From: Leptospira sp. B5-022
GTDB lineage: Bacteria; Spirochaetota; Leptospiria; Leptospirales; Leptospiraceae
Direction: 5' to 3'
Assembly (NCBI RefSeq): GCF_000347035.1
Contig: NZ_ANIJ01000006.1
Span: 372,001 to 436,000, forward strand
Length of the DNA stretch: 64,000 nucleotides
A model generated the notes under the pieces. It was not told the DNA's origin, did not search any database, and was given only the letters and a program-made list of their open reading frames with translations. A program made the position numbers and the translations under genes. This document shows, piece after piece, positions 46,714 through 58,687 of this stretch (its first letter is position 1; the number at the start of each line of letters is the position of its first letter).

Positions 46714-48300
46714 ATGAATCCAAACGATGAACCTTACACCCCAGAGGACCTAATCCGTCCTGTGCCATACCAACCTAAAAAACAACCTCTCTGGCAAACA
46801 AGCCTAGTGAGCCTGACCTGGTTTGTACTTTCCGGAATTTCTTTTTATCTAGGACTCCAGGCCTTAAAGGCGGATTCTAAACCTGTATCGGTCCAATCCG
46901 GGACGGAACAGGTGGCATTCCAAAATACTACACTAAAATCGGACCTGGCCCCTTCGGAGGGGGTCTGGGAATCTTGGAAGAAATGGTGGAACTCCGACAA
47001 TCCTTCTTCCGAGTCGGATGGAACTTCTAACCCAGTCAGTATTTCTGAGCCTGAATCCGAAGACGATCCTGCTTTTAGGGCTTCTACTTGGTTTTCCGAC
47101 TATGAAGCGATGAAACGTACTGTTCATCTGTACAATGAGATCCATCCGTTTATTTATGGATTCAAAGGAAGAGAGACGAATAACGGAGATCTATATTCTC
47201 TTTGGGGATCCGCTCAAAAACATGCGCGTGTTGCGGAACTCAAATCTCTAAATCCAAAAGTTAAGATCATTCCTACGATCTTCCGTTGGGAAAATAAGAA
47301 CGAGAAGATCTCCGAGAATATAGGCCTAAACGGACGTAACGATATCAGAGACAAACATATCCAGAACATACTGTACGAAGTAGACACGTACGGTTTCGAC
47401 GGTATCGATATCGATTACGAAGGAATGAGCTGCGAAAAAAAAGAGAAGTTTGAGGAGTTCATCGTTCTTCTTTCCAAAGAGATCCACAAACGTGGTAAAC
47501 TTCTTTCCGTTGCAGTTCATCCTAAAACTGCCGCTAAAAGGTCTGGCCTAAAAGTATGTAAGGGTTTAAAAGAAAAAATTAATATGGACTTTGCCGAGAA
47601 TTGGAGAGGTCCGATGACCCACGATTACGCTTTTTTGGCAAAACACGCGGACCGTGTAAAAGTGATGGCTTACGAACTTCATCCTCGTAAGTATAGAAAC
47701 CCGGGACCTGGACCTCAGGCTCCGAATGTTTGGATCAGAAATATCATCACTTATGCAAAAGAAAGAGTTCCTGCCAAAAAATTGTATATGGCAATCCCAA
47801 CGTACGGATACGATTGGGCTCTGAATTGTAATGCAAAGATCAAGTCCGTCTATTGGTCGGATGCTTTAAAGCGCCAACAATTAGGTGTGACAAAACAGCC
47901 TACGAATATCAGCCAAGTTTTAGCGGATAATAAAAACTCCGGTTCTTGGACGAATCTTTCCAAGTTTAGCTGGGTTCACGAAGGTAAAACTTACGAGGAT
48001 CCAAGTATTTGGTACAAATCCGAAGGTTGTGACCGAGTAGCATTCTTCATGAACAGAAAAGCTTTCGAAGAGAAAATGACCTTATTACGATCTTATGATA
48101 TAGGCGGATTTTCTTTCTGGCAATTATTGTCCGATAACGATCCGGGTATCAATGATTATCTAGAGTTACTTGTGACAAATAAACTTCCTCCCGTTCCAAA
48201 GGCGAAACAACCTGTGGTTCCGAATCCTGACGTAAAACAAACTCCTCCGGAGGAAAGTCAGGAAGAGGCCAAAAATACAGAGGATCTTGTCAAAAAATAA
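46714..48300 (+). CDS. Glycoside hydrolase family 18 protein, membrane-anchored
   Basis: 528 aa. A single N-terminal helix (about 30-50, LVSLTWFVLSGISFYLGLQAL) follows ~28 cytoplasmic residues; a Ser/Pro/Glu-rich linker runs from 55 to 120; then the GH18 barrel with FDGIDIDYE (228-236, general acid E236). The closing EYxxxxCDRVAFF-type stretch reads YKSEGCDRVAFFMNRKAF. GH18 members act on chitin or N-acetylglucosamine polymers; here a peptidoglycan-related role like YaaH proteins is likely. The C-terminal tail is charged. The sua5 gene begins inside its last codons. Confidence 0.82.
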   Translation: MNPNDEPYTPEDLIRPVPYQPKKQPLWQTSLVSLTWFVLSGISFYLGLQALKADSKPVSVQSGTEQVAFQNTTLKSDLAPSEGVWESWKKWWNSDNPSSESDGTSNPVSISEPESEDDPAFRASTWFSDYEAMKRTVHLYNEIHPFIYGFKGRETNNGDLYSLWGSAQKHARVAELKSLNPKVKIIPTIFRWENKNEKISENIGLNGRNDIRDKHIQNILYEVDTYGFDGIDIDYEGMSCEKKEKFEEFIVLLSKEIHKRGKLLSVAVHPKTAAKRSGLKVCKGLKEKINMDFAENWRGPMTHDYAFLAKHADRVKVMAYELHPRKYRNPGPGPQAPNVWIRNIITYAKERVPAKKLYMAIPTYGYDWALNCNAKIKSVYWSDALKRQQLGVTKQPTNISQVLADNKNSGSWTNLSKFSWVHEGKTYEDPSIWYKSEGCDRVAFFMNRKAFEEKMTLLRSYDIGGFSFWQLLSDNDPGINDYLELLVTNKLPPVPKAKQPVVPNPDVKQTPPEESQEEAKNTEDLVKK

Positions 48301-49219
48301 ACCGACAATCATCACGGATGATCCTTCCCTTGCCGCAAAAGTATTAAAAGAGGGAGGGATCGTTTTATTCCCCACAGAGACTGTATACGGTCTTGGTGCA
48401 GACTCAAGAAATCTTCCTGCTTGTTTAGAAATTTATAAAATAAAAAACCGCCCTGCGGATAATCCTCTCATCGTTCATTTAGGAAATCCGGCTCTCATTC
48501 CCGATATTGGAGAAGTTCCGGAAACTGCAAAAATCCTCATCAGGCAATGTATGCCCGGACCTTTAAGTTTGGTATTAAAGAAGAAGGATAAGTCCGTTTT
48601 TTCTACCGGACTGACTACGATTGCGGTTAGAGTTCCTTCTCATCCAAAAGTTTTGGAAATGCTTTCTTATTTTGGAGGACCGGTGTCCGCTCCTTCTGCC
48701 AATCTTTCGGGACAACCTTCTATCACTAGGTTGGATGATGCGATCTCCGAGTTTGACGGAAAGGTAGATCTGATCTTAAAAGGTACGGATCCCGAAATAG
48801 GTTTAGAATCGACAGTTGTGGATTTTTCCGTTTCTCCGCCGAAACTCCTTCGACCGGGATATTTTGGCTGGGAAGAATTACACAAATATGTTCCGGATCT
48901 AGAAAACTACAGCGAGTTAAAGGAAGGGGAATCTCCTTCTAGTCCCGGGATGAAATACAAACATTATTCTCCTAAGGCAAAGGTGATCTTTACGGAAAAC
49001 CAAACTCCTGATAGAGAATCGGCGGCGATCGGGATCGGTTTGACCCGCGGTTGGAAATTCGCTTTGGATTTAAGGAATAACACGGAGTATATGAAAAATT
49101 TATACTCCTTCTTTCGAGACTGCGATCGACTAGGAGTTTCTACAATTTATTGTTTTCCTCCTGCAAATTCCTCCGGTAAAGAAGCACTCTTAAACAGAAT
49201 TCTGAAGGCACAAGAGTAG
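48287..49219 (+). CDS. L-threonylcarbamoyladenylate synthase (Sua5/YwlC)
   Basis: 310 aa. YrdC domain with FPTETVYGLGADSRN, KIKNRPADNPLIVHL and SAPSANLSGQPS; a C-terminal Sua5 domain from about 210 (YKHYSPKAKVIF). It makes the threonylcarbamoyl-AMP used for t6A37 on tRNAs reading ANN codons. The start is TTG 48287, with AGAGG 5 bp upstream, overlapping the GH18 gene by 14 bp. Confidence 0.87.
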   Translation: MSKNKPTIITDDPSLAAKVLKEGGIVLFPTETVYGLGADSRNLPACLEIYKIKNRPADNPLIVHLGNPALIPDIGEVPETAKILIRQCMPGPLSLVLKKKDKSVFSTGLTTIAVRVPSHPKVLEMLSYFGGPVSAPSANLSGQPSITRLDDAISEFDGKVDLILKGTDPEIGLESTVVDFSVSPPKLLRPGYFGWEELHKYVPDLENYSELKEGESPSSPGMKYKHYSPKAKVIFTENQTPDRESAAIGIGLTRGWKFALDLRNNTEYMKNLYSFFRDCDRLGVSTIYCFPPANSSGKEALLNRILKAQE

Positions 49220-49303
49220 CGCAGGTTCACACAGAGCCCACTAAGTTCACGGAGAATTTTATAAAGGTTGCAACTCTGTGATCTTCGTGTTCTCCGTGCG
49301 AAA
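49220..49303. repeat. CACAGAG-type imperfect palindrome, copy 3
   Basis: Left part GTTCACACAGAGCCCAC, then AAGTTCACGGAGA; right part CTCTGTGATCTTCGTG, then TTCTCCGTGCGAAAC. It shares the words CACAGAG, CACGGAG and GTTCAC with the other copies. It sits between the sua5 stop and the convergent sppA stop. Confidence 0.7.
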
Positions 49304-49307
49304 CAAA

Positions 49308-51020
49308 TTAAATATTAGATAATTGTTGAGCGATTTCGGATAGATGTAAGACTTCCAACGGGTTTTGCTTCTTCTCCGCATTTAACTTAGAGAAAAAAGA
49401 AAACTTGGAAAACTGCATTCCGGGTTTTAAGTCTTGGACCAAGTCCTTCCAATTATAAGTTCCAGGCAGATAACGCACATCTATCTTTTTGGATTTGAGT
49501 TCTTCTTTCAGATTTTGTAATGTATCTAAGAAAGAATCGCAGGAGTCCAAAAATCCTGATTTACGGAAAGTTTCTCCGGAAAAGATGCGGCCTTCTCCAT
49601 AATTTTTTTCTAATTCTTGAAAGGTTGTTTTTCTGGACTCGATGACTCGGTTATAAAATAGATCCCTGGATCTTAAAACTTCTTTTTTTAAGAACTGTTC
49701 CGACTTGGGAGAAAGTTTACCGTATTCGGAAAGAATATCTCTGTGAGGGTAAAATCCGATCCTTTCCTTTTGGACCCCGAATTTATCGTACAATTTCTTT
49801 AATTCGAATCTCATCATTACCGCGCCTATGGAGCCTACGATGGAATAAGGTGTACCATGGATTTTTTGGGTGGCGCAGGAGAGATAGTATCCGCCGGAAG
49901 CGGCAACATTCAATACGTAAGTGATGACCGGTTTTTTCTCGGAAAGTTTTTTGATCTCTCTATATAAAAGTTCGGAAACAAGTGCGCTTCCGCCGGGAGA
50001 GTTCATTTCCAGGACAACAGCAGCTATCTTCGGATCTTCCTTTAAGTCCTTAATAATTTCCTGATAGTATCGGAAGGAGACTTGCCTGGAACTGAAATCT
50101 TCTTCTCTTCCTAAATCCGGTAGAATATTTCCTTGGACAGGAAGAACGGCAACGATCGGAACCGGTTTAGAGATCAAAGTGAAATTGGATTTTTTATGGT
50201 AAACTCTGAAACCTTTGGGGCTTAGTTTTTTGTATTTAGGTTTATCCGTTTCCTTCTCTTTTTTATAGTCCTCGAATAAATAGTTTTCTTCAAAATCGTC
50301 TTCTTCTACGAATTCAGTGAGAAATCCAATTTTTTTAAGTTTTTCCGCGCTTAAAATCGGCTCTTCTAAAACTTTTAGATCTAAATTGGAGGACTTCTTA
50401 AACTCCTGCGAAAGTATGTCTTTATAATCTCCGAGCAAAGCTTCTAAATTTTTTCGAGCAGGAGCGGAGAAGGATGTCCTTTGGAAAGTTTCTCCGAATG
50501 ATTTAAATGCTCCGCTTGCATACGTTTCGACAGCCACACCGAACTTTTTAGCTGACCCACCGAAGAAGTAGGGTTCTGCGGAAGGAAGTATGGGAAAGAA
50601 TTCGGATGCGGAAGAAGAATATCTGTATTTACATTGAGAGAGTAAAAGTAATGCTTTTGTTCCTCCACCTAAACAGAAACCGGAAGTCTCAATTCCTTTT
50701 TCGTTTAATGTTTGGATCGACTTACAGATATTCCAAACTTCTCCAAATCCGTATTCGGGATTAGAAATATGGAAAGAGACTTTTTTTAAACCCGGGACCT
50801 TAGTTAAAGCCTTCAGTCCTAATAAAAAATCCACTAAGAAGGGAGCTTCTTCTTTCGAGACCAACAGTTTTACGAAAAACGATTTTTTATCAAAGGAGAA
50901 AGAAGGGGGAATTTCCATATAGAAATGATCTCCCTTGCGAATGGTCCAGGATAAGATCCTAATTCCTTGGAACAAAATCCGGATCGGTAAAAAAACAAGA
51001 GAGAATAGAATTCTAAACAT
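49308..51020 (-). CDS. sppA: Signal peptide peptidase SppA-like S49 protease
   Basis: 570 aa with one N-terminal hydrophobic segment and a tandem S49 layout. The C-terminal domain has VLEMNSPGGSALVSELLYREI and VLNVAASGGYYLSC, where the AASGGYY serine is the family nucleophile. It cleaves leftover signal peptides in the inner membrane. The N-terminal half is less conserved, and the catalytic lysine position I cannot place with certainty. Divergent from uvrA. Confidence 0.83.
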   Translation of the reverse strand: MFRILFSLVFLPIRILFQGIRILSWTIRKGDHFYMEIPPSFSFDKKSFFVKLLVSKEEAPFLVDFLLGLKALTKVPGLKKVSFHISNPEYGFGEVWNICKSIQTLNEKGIETSGFCLGGGTKALLLLSQCKYRYSSSASEFFPILPSAEPYFFGGSAKKFGVAVETYASGAFKSFGETFQRTSFSAPARKNLEALLGDYKDILSQEFKKSSNLDLKVLEEPILSAEKLKKIGFLTEFVEEDDFEENYLFEDYKKEKETDKPKYKKLSPKGFRVYHKKSNFTLISKPVPIVAVLPVQGNILPDLGREEDFSSRQVSFRYYQEIIKDLKEDPKIAAVVLEMNSPGGSALVSELLYREIKKLSEKKPVITYVLNVAASGGYYLSCATQKIHGTPYSIVGSIGAVMMRFELKKLYDKFGVQKERIGFYPHRDILSEYGKLSPKSEQFLKKEVLRSRDLFYNRVIESRKTTFQELEKNYGEGRIFSGETFRKSGFLDSCDSFLDTLQNLKEELKSKKIDVRYLPGTYNWKDLVQDLKPGMQFSKFSFFSKLNAEKKQNPLEVLHLSEIAQQLSNI

Positions 51021-51031
51021 TGGGAAATCCT

Positions 51032-51044
51032 TTTGGCGACCAAA
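51032..51044. promoter_or_regulatory. Exact TTTG-N5-CAAA palindrome between sppA and uvrA
   Basis: TTTGGCGACCAAA matches all eight fixed bases of the Leptospira LexA consensus that I recall. It lies 12 bp before the sppA start and about 105 bp before the uvrA TTG. Chance alone would give about one such site per 64 kb, so its position by uvrA makes it notable but not proven. Confidence 0.5.
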
Positions 51045-51148
51045 GTAAAACGGACATTTATTCCGGAAAACGTAAAATTACGGAAGGAAAACCGCTTTTC
51101 AGCCTGGCTTTCCGGAAATTATCTGAAACCTAAGAGAGGGTTAATCGT

Positions 51149-53983
<2,835 letters not shown>

Positions 53984-53994
53984 ATTTTCCTAAG

Positions 53995-55050
53995 ATGAAA
54001 GAACTAAGAGAGAAACTTTCTTCCTTTCCTCCGGGAGAATTTAGATCCGTTTATAAATCCGTTTTGCCTATTATTGCGAAGGCAGGATTACTCAATGCCT
54101 TAAAAGACGGCGGATTCAGAGCATTTCACGAAAAGTTAATATTTCTTCCTTCTTTCCCTCACGGGATCGGGGTGGGGGTAGGGCTCATGGCCCAAACCAA
54201 TGTGGCCGGAAAGATCTTGAAACTCGTACTCGGTTCCGAAGAGGGAGCTTCTATCAATGAAAAAGCCAGAAATTTAGCCTTAGAACTTCAGGATCGATTA
54301 GTAAACGGTCTTGGGATCATAGGACTTGGTGTAAGCGAACCAGGCTGGATGGGAAAACTCACCAATCTTAAATCTTCAGCAAAAATACTGCCTAACGGCG
54401 AAATTGAATTAAATTTTCATAAAGGTTTCGTGACTAACGGAGCCGACGCAGAAGGTTACTTGGTCGTTGCCAAGGAAGAGGAGAAAAATCGGTTCGGAGT
54501 ATTTTTTATCCCCAGAGATTTTCCCGGTTTAAAGATCGAGGAAGTGTATCTAGATGTCGCACGAGAAGCCACTCATTGTAAGATCACGGGCGAAAATTTC
54601 AAACTACCGTCTCATTATCATTTTATAGAGGATTATACCAAATTAGGGGCCGATATCCATCTTTCCGAAATGTTGTCCGCTGCCGTTCTATTCTGTGGTG
54701 CGATTCGTAAAATTGTTTCCGATTTAAGTCAGGGAAGCGAATCCAGAGAAAGATTTTCAGTTTTAGGGAAACTCTGGGACCTAAGCGGACTTCTCTACGG
54801 AAAATGCCTAGAAATTTCCGACAAGAAGGACAAGGACCCGAATTATAAAATAGAAGAAGATCATCCGTACGGGTACGAAGCGATCTTGGATGAATGTATT
54901 TCCATTTTGGAATCCATTCCTAACTTCGATCATAAAAAAGAATATCCTGACCTGGGTCTTTTTTGCACTATCCACCCTGCCAGAAGCCCGGTTTATATTA
55001 AGAACAGGCTCAAGCAGTCTAAAAGTTGGAGAAAATTCGGGAATCTTTAA
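53995..55050 (+). CDS. Acyl-CoA dehydrogenase-like flavoprotein
   Basis: 351 aa from ATG 53995, 11 bp after uvrA. IGLGVSEPGWMGKLTNLKSSAKIL (about 118-140) matches the ACAD flavin/substrate strand, and ATHCKITGENFKLP the beta domain exit. It is shorter than usual, and the catalytic glutamate region near the C-terminus is not obvious, so activity is uncertain. May be a non-canonical ACAD or a degenerate paralogue. Confidence 0.68.
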   Translation: MKELREKLSSFPPGEFRSVYKSVLPIIAKAGLLNALKDGGFRAFHEKLIFLPSFPHGIGVGVGLMAQTNVAGKILKLVLGSEEGASINEKARNLALELQDRLVNGLGIIGLGVSEPGWMGKLTNLKSSAKILPNGEIELNFHKGFVTNGADAEGYLVVAKEEEKNRFGVFFIPRDFPGLKIEEVYLDVAREATHCKITGENFKLPSHYHFIEDYTKLGADIHLSEMLSAAVLFCGAIRKIVSDLSQGSESRERFSVLGKLWDLSGLLYGKCLEISDKKDKDPNYKIEEDHPYGYEAILDECISILESIPNFDHKKEYPDLGLFCTIHPARSPVYIKNRLKQSKSWRKFGNL

Positions 55051-56060
55051 TGATGATGAGCCGGATGGTCATGAGTATGGTGGTGATGTCCCCATTCTTC
55101 CGAATTAATGTCATGTAAGGTTTTTGCAATGATCCCATCAATTGTATGAGTGGTAGTCGGGTCTTCCAATTGCAAATAGATCTGTTCGAACTTCCATTCG
55201 CTTCTCAATAGTTCGTAGGCTTCCTTTAGGATCTTTTTATGATCGGATCCGTTTATAATTTGTATTCTAAATGCACAAGCATGGATCCCTTTTGTTAACG
55301 TCCAGGTGTGAGCAGAAAGAATTGAATCCACTCCTTTGATATGCAACAGATCCTTTTTCAAATGATCCCATTCATCAAAGGTGGGAGAAGATTCCAAAAG
55401 GATCAAAAGACTTTCCTTCAAGATGACAATGGCAGCCCTTAAGATAAAGATAGAAAGCGCCAGACTGAGCAGTGGATCGATCCATGTCCAATCAAAGAGT
55501 CGGATCAAAATTGCTCCCACTAAAACAGCAATCGTTCCGAATAGATCATTCAAAACATGAAGATAAGCCGTCCTTAAATTGATATTATCTGCGGATATCC
55601 TTTTTAATAGCCAAACAGAGATCAGATTAAGGCCGATGGTTCCTAAACTGAAAATCAGCATCGATTCGGTGCCAATTTCTTCCTGATGACGGAATCTTTG
55701 GATAGCTTCGTATATGATAAAAATAGAAATTCCTGAGATCAAAATGGAATTTAGAAATGCTGCAAATACTTCCACTCTGAAAAATCCGAAGTTCATCTTT
55801 GCATTCGGTTTTTTGTCTGAGACTAAAACTGCAAATATACTCAATAAAAAGGCGAATGAATCCGAGATCACATGACCAGCATCCGCTAGAAGCGCCAAAC
55901 TTTTACTTTGAGCGGAACCGAATATTTCCCAGGAAAAGATCCCAATGGAAAGTAAGAATGCAAAAACTAAACTACGTAAGGTATTCTTACTTTTGGGACG
56001 AAGGATTGCTTGTCTCCCAAAAGGTTCGAAATTAGAAGATGAAGGATTGTTTTTTTCCAA
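55047..56060 (-). CDS. Cation diffusion facilitator (CDF) metal efflux protein
   Basis: 337 aa with six predicted helices. ADAGHVISDSFAF (metal site HxxxD on helix 2) and YLHVLNDLFGTIAVLVGA (helix 5 HxxxD) are the transport site, and a cytoplasmic C-terminal domain follows. A histidine-rich end (GHHHHTHDHPAHHH) suggests zinc or cobalt. It overlaps the ACAD-like stop by 4 bp (convergent). Confidence 0.87.
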   Translation of the reverse strand: MEKNNPSSSNFEPFGRQAILRPKSKNTLRSLVFAFLLSIGIFSWEIFGSAQSKSLALLADAGHVISDSFAFLLSIFAVLVSDKKPNAKMNFGFFRVEVFAAFLNSILISGISIFIIYEAIQRFRHQEEIGTESMLIFSLGTIGLNLISVWLLKRISADNINLRTAYLHVLNDLFGTIAVLVGAILIRLFDWTWIDPLLSLALSIFILRAAIVILKESLLILLESSPTFDEWDHLKKDLLHIKGVDSILSAHTWTLTKGIHACAFRIQIINGSDHKKILKEAYELLRSEWKFEQIYLQLEDPTTTHTIDGIIAKTLHDINSEEWGHHHHTHDHPAHHH

Positions 56061-56075
56061 GAAATAGAAGCCTAT

Positions 56076-57107
56076 TTAGTGACTCTTTCCGCTCTGCGGT
56101 TCTAGAACGATATCCACTCTTCTATTCAAGGAACGGTTTTCAGGAGTATCATTGGAAACGATCGGTTGGTGTTCTCCATATCCTGCTACGGAGAAGTTCC
56201 TTGCGTCTAAATTTTTACTCTCTAATAAAAATCGAACTACGGAAAGCGCTCTCTCCGTTGATAACTGCCAGTTATCGTTAAATTTTTTATTACGTATCGG
56301 AATATTATCCGTATGGCCTTCTACTATGATCAGGTTACCCGGATATTTTACTAGGATCTCTTTGATCTTGTCCAAAGCTGGAAAGATCTGTTTTTTCAAT
56401 TCGGCTGAGCCTGAATCAAAAGAGATCTGATCGTCTATATTGATGACTAGTCTATTATGAAAACGTTTTACTCGGATCTGGCCCTTGGCAATCTCACCGG
56501 ATAGTTTGGATTCTAGTTCGGTTGCTTGTTCTGCCAGACGATTTAATTCTCTTTTTTGATCTTCATTTAGATTTTTGAGTTTGGAAAGATTATCTTCTAA
56601 TTCTTTGATCCTTGCTTCCAGACCTGCAATTTTGGACTCATATTCTCTTTTGAGTTCATCCATTTTCCGGATACAACCCAGTCTTTCTTTTTCAAGTTCG
56701 GACTTTAATTCGGAGAGGAGTTCCTGGTATTTTTTGGACTGCTTTTCGTTCTCTTCTATCAGTTCTTTTTCTTTATTTCCACTTTTGGCTTTTAGAAGAG
56801 CAATCTGGTTTTCCAAAGCACGGATCTGCTCAGCTGAAATTTCTTTGTCTCTTTCTCTGAAGGATTTTTCGCCTGCGAGCTGCTCTTCCAAATTTTGGAT
56901 CCTGGCATCTAGGCTTAGTTTTTCCTTTTTAGAGTTTTCGGTCTCGTTTCTATAACGAAGTCTAAGAGAATCCAACTCAATTCTCAAGGTGGCGTTCTCA
57001 TTAAAGAGTTTGTTGTATTCCCAAGGGAAATAAAATGCGTCTGAAAACAGCGGCAAAGAAAATAAGAATAGAAGAACGGGAGTAAGTCGTAAAAGAGAAG
57101 GTTTCAT
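56076..57107 (-). CDS. OmpA-domain protein with long coiled coil
   Basis: 343 aa. Signal peptide (LRLTPVLLFLFSLPLFSDA), then a ~170-residue coiled coil (35-205), then an OmpA-like peptidoglycan-binding domain from about 225, with GHTDNIPIRNKKF and SERALSVVRFLLE-like helices (here LSTERALSVVRFLLES). The coiled coil may span the periplasm and tether the outer envelope to peptidoglycan. Runs ahead of the CDF gene with 15 bp between them. Confidence 0.85.
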   Translation of the reverse strand: MKPSLLRLTPVLLFLFSLPLFSDAFYFPWEYNKLFNENATLRIELDSLRLRYRNETENSKKEKLSLDARIQNLEEQLAGEKSFRERDKEISAEQIRALENQIALLKAKSGNKEKELIEENEKQSKKYQELLSELKSELEKERLGCIRKMDELKREYESKIAGLEARIKELEDNLSKLKNLNEDQKRELNRLAEQATELESKLSGEIAKGQIRVKRFHNRLVINIDDQISFDSGSAELKKQIFPALDKIKEILVKYPGNLIIVEGHTDNIPIRNKKFNDNWQLSTERALSVVRFLLESKNLDARNFSVAGYGEHQPIVSNDTPENRSLNRRVDIVLEPQSGKSH

Positions 57108-57188
57108 AGTCGGATAGGGGGAACTAGGTTCTATTCTAAGGCTGCAAGCCCCCAGTCAAATGAAAAACTCTTGTACCAAAAAGCAGGA

Positions 57189-57209
57189 AATTCATTGAAC
57201 CGATGAATT
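57189..57209. promoter_or_regulatory. Inverted repeat in the ompA-like/mgtE intergenic region
   Basis: Perfect 7-bp arms AATTCAT (57189-57195) and ATGAATT (57203-57209) around a 7-bp centre. It lies 35 bp before the mgtE ATG and could be an operator or an mRNA stem. Confidence 0.4.
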
Positions 57210-57244
57210 CTATCAGGATTCTGTCATAGGGGGAGGTTGCCTAT

Positions 57245-58639
57245 ATGGACGAAACAAATAGCACGAAGGAAATTTCTTCCCTGAAGGCAAATCCGCAATC
57301 CGCAGACTGGATGGATTTTTTCCTCGAAAAGATAGAAAAAAAGGACAATAAGTTCTTACTCGACTTCACTTCTTCCAATCACCCGGCGGATATAGCCGAG
57401 GTCCTGGAAAAGCTGGATATTAACGAAGCATTCTACGTATTTAAACTTTGTGATTCCGAACAGCAGTCCGAAATTTTAGTCGAGTTCGACGAGGATAGGC
57501 AGGCGGATCTGATCTCCCGCCTGAATATGAAGGAGATCTCTCCTATCGTCGAAAATCTGGAACCGGACGACGTTACAAATCTGATCTCTGAGATCCCCAA
57601 GGCAAAAGCCGAGGAAATCCTGAACTCTTTGGATCGGGAAGATTCTTCTCAGATCCGAAAACAGCTGAATTTTAGGGAATATACTGCCGGTCGTTTGATG
57701 ACGACCGAATTTGCATCCGCGTATGAGACCGACACGGTCAGAAAAGCGATCATCAAATTAAGAAGGATCGCCAAAGAGACGGACGATATCTACCTTCTTT
57801 ATGTTACCGACGCGGAAAATCACCTAAAAGGTTTTATCAGACTCAAAGACCTATTTCTTGCACCTCTTAACCAGAAAGTGAGTCGGCTTGTAAAAGAGGA
57901 AGTATTCTCCATACATTATGATACGGACCAGGAGGAAGTTGCCCGAATATTCAGGAAATACGACTTAGTTTCCGCGGCAGTGGTTGACGATCTGGATAGG
58001 ATCATAGGCAGGATCACGGTAGACGATATCTTGGATATCGTTCAGGAAGAAGCGTCCGAGGACATTTTGCGGATGGGGGGTGTTTCAGAGGAAGAACGGT
58101 TGAATACTTCCATCTGGGATTCCATTCGAAGGAGATTGACCTGGCTTGTGATCAATCTAGGAACCGCCGTGGTAGCTGCGTCTACAGTCGCTCTTTTTGA
58201 AGACACAATCCAATCCTTTGTATTACTTGCGAGCCTAATGCCGATCGTAGCCGGGATGGGTGGAAATGCCGGTACCCAATCTATTACTGTAGTCGTACGA
58301 AATATCGCTACGGGCGATTTGAGCCAATCCAACTGGACGGTTGGTTTTCGAAAAGAAGGGATCATAGGTTTAATCAACGGTCTCACGATCGGTTCGATCA
58401 CAGGACTTGCCGTATTTTTTTATACGGGAAAACTTGCCTTGGCGATTGTTATCTTTTTGGCGATGCTCGCAAATCTGATCGTAGCAGCCATTGTAGGAGC
58501 TTGTATCCCTATGTTACTAAAAGTAGTCGGGATCGATCCTGCAATTGCATCTTCCATATTTGTAACAACTACCACGGATGTGTTCGGCTTCTTTTGTTTC
58601 TTGGGGCTTGCCACACTATTCTTGCAATATTTGGTATAG
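57245..58639 (+). CDS. mgtE: Magnesium transporter MgtE
   Basis: 464 aa. The N domain (1-135) holds the acidic superhelix, followed by paired CBS domains with TEFASAYETDTVRKAI (about 158) and VSAAVVDDLDRIIGRITVDD (about 240). The connecting helix leads to five transmembrane helices with GMGGNAGTQSITVVVRN-type selectivity stretch (about 335) and a C-terminal half ending LFLQYLV. It is a gated Mg2+ channel at the inner membrane. GGGGGAGG lies 8 bp upstream. No M-box riboswitch was recognisable in the 137-bp leader. Confidence 0.92.
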   Translation: MDETNSTKEISSLKANPQSADWMDFFLEKIEKKDNKFLLDFTSSNHPADIAEVLEKLDINEAFYVFKLCDSEQQSEILVEFDEDRQADLISRLNMKEISPIVENLEPDDVTNLISEIPKAKAEEILNSLDREDSSQIRKQLNFREYTAGRLMTTEFASAYETDTVRKAIIKLRRIAKETDDIYLLYVTDAENHLKGFIRLKDLFLAPLNQKVSRLVKEEVFSIHYDTDQEEVARIFRKYDLVSAAVVDDLDRIIGRITVDDILDIVQEEASEDILRMGGVSEEERLNTSIWDSIRRRLTWLVINLGTAVVAASTVALFEDTIQSFVLLASLMPIVAGMGGNAGTQSITVVVRNIATGDLSQSNWTVGFRKEGIIGLINGLTIGSITGLAVFFYTGKLALAIVIFLAMLANLIVAAIVGACIPMLLKVVGIDPAIASSIFVTTTTDVFGFFCFLGLATLFLQYLV

Positions 58640-58687
58640 TTGGAATATTCGCATAAAATCATAGATTTCCTCGTATAGGAGAGGCCA

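Noticed and set aside
57108..57244. M-box Mg2+ riboswitch before mgtE
   Set aside because: The leader is short and shows none of the paired helices I would need to call it; only one small inverted repeat is visible.
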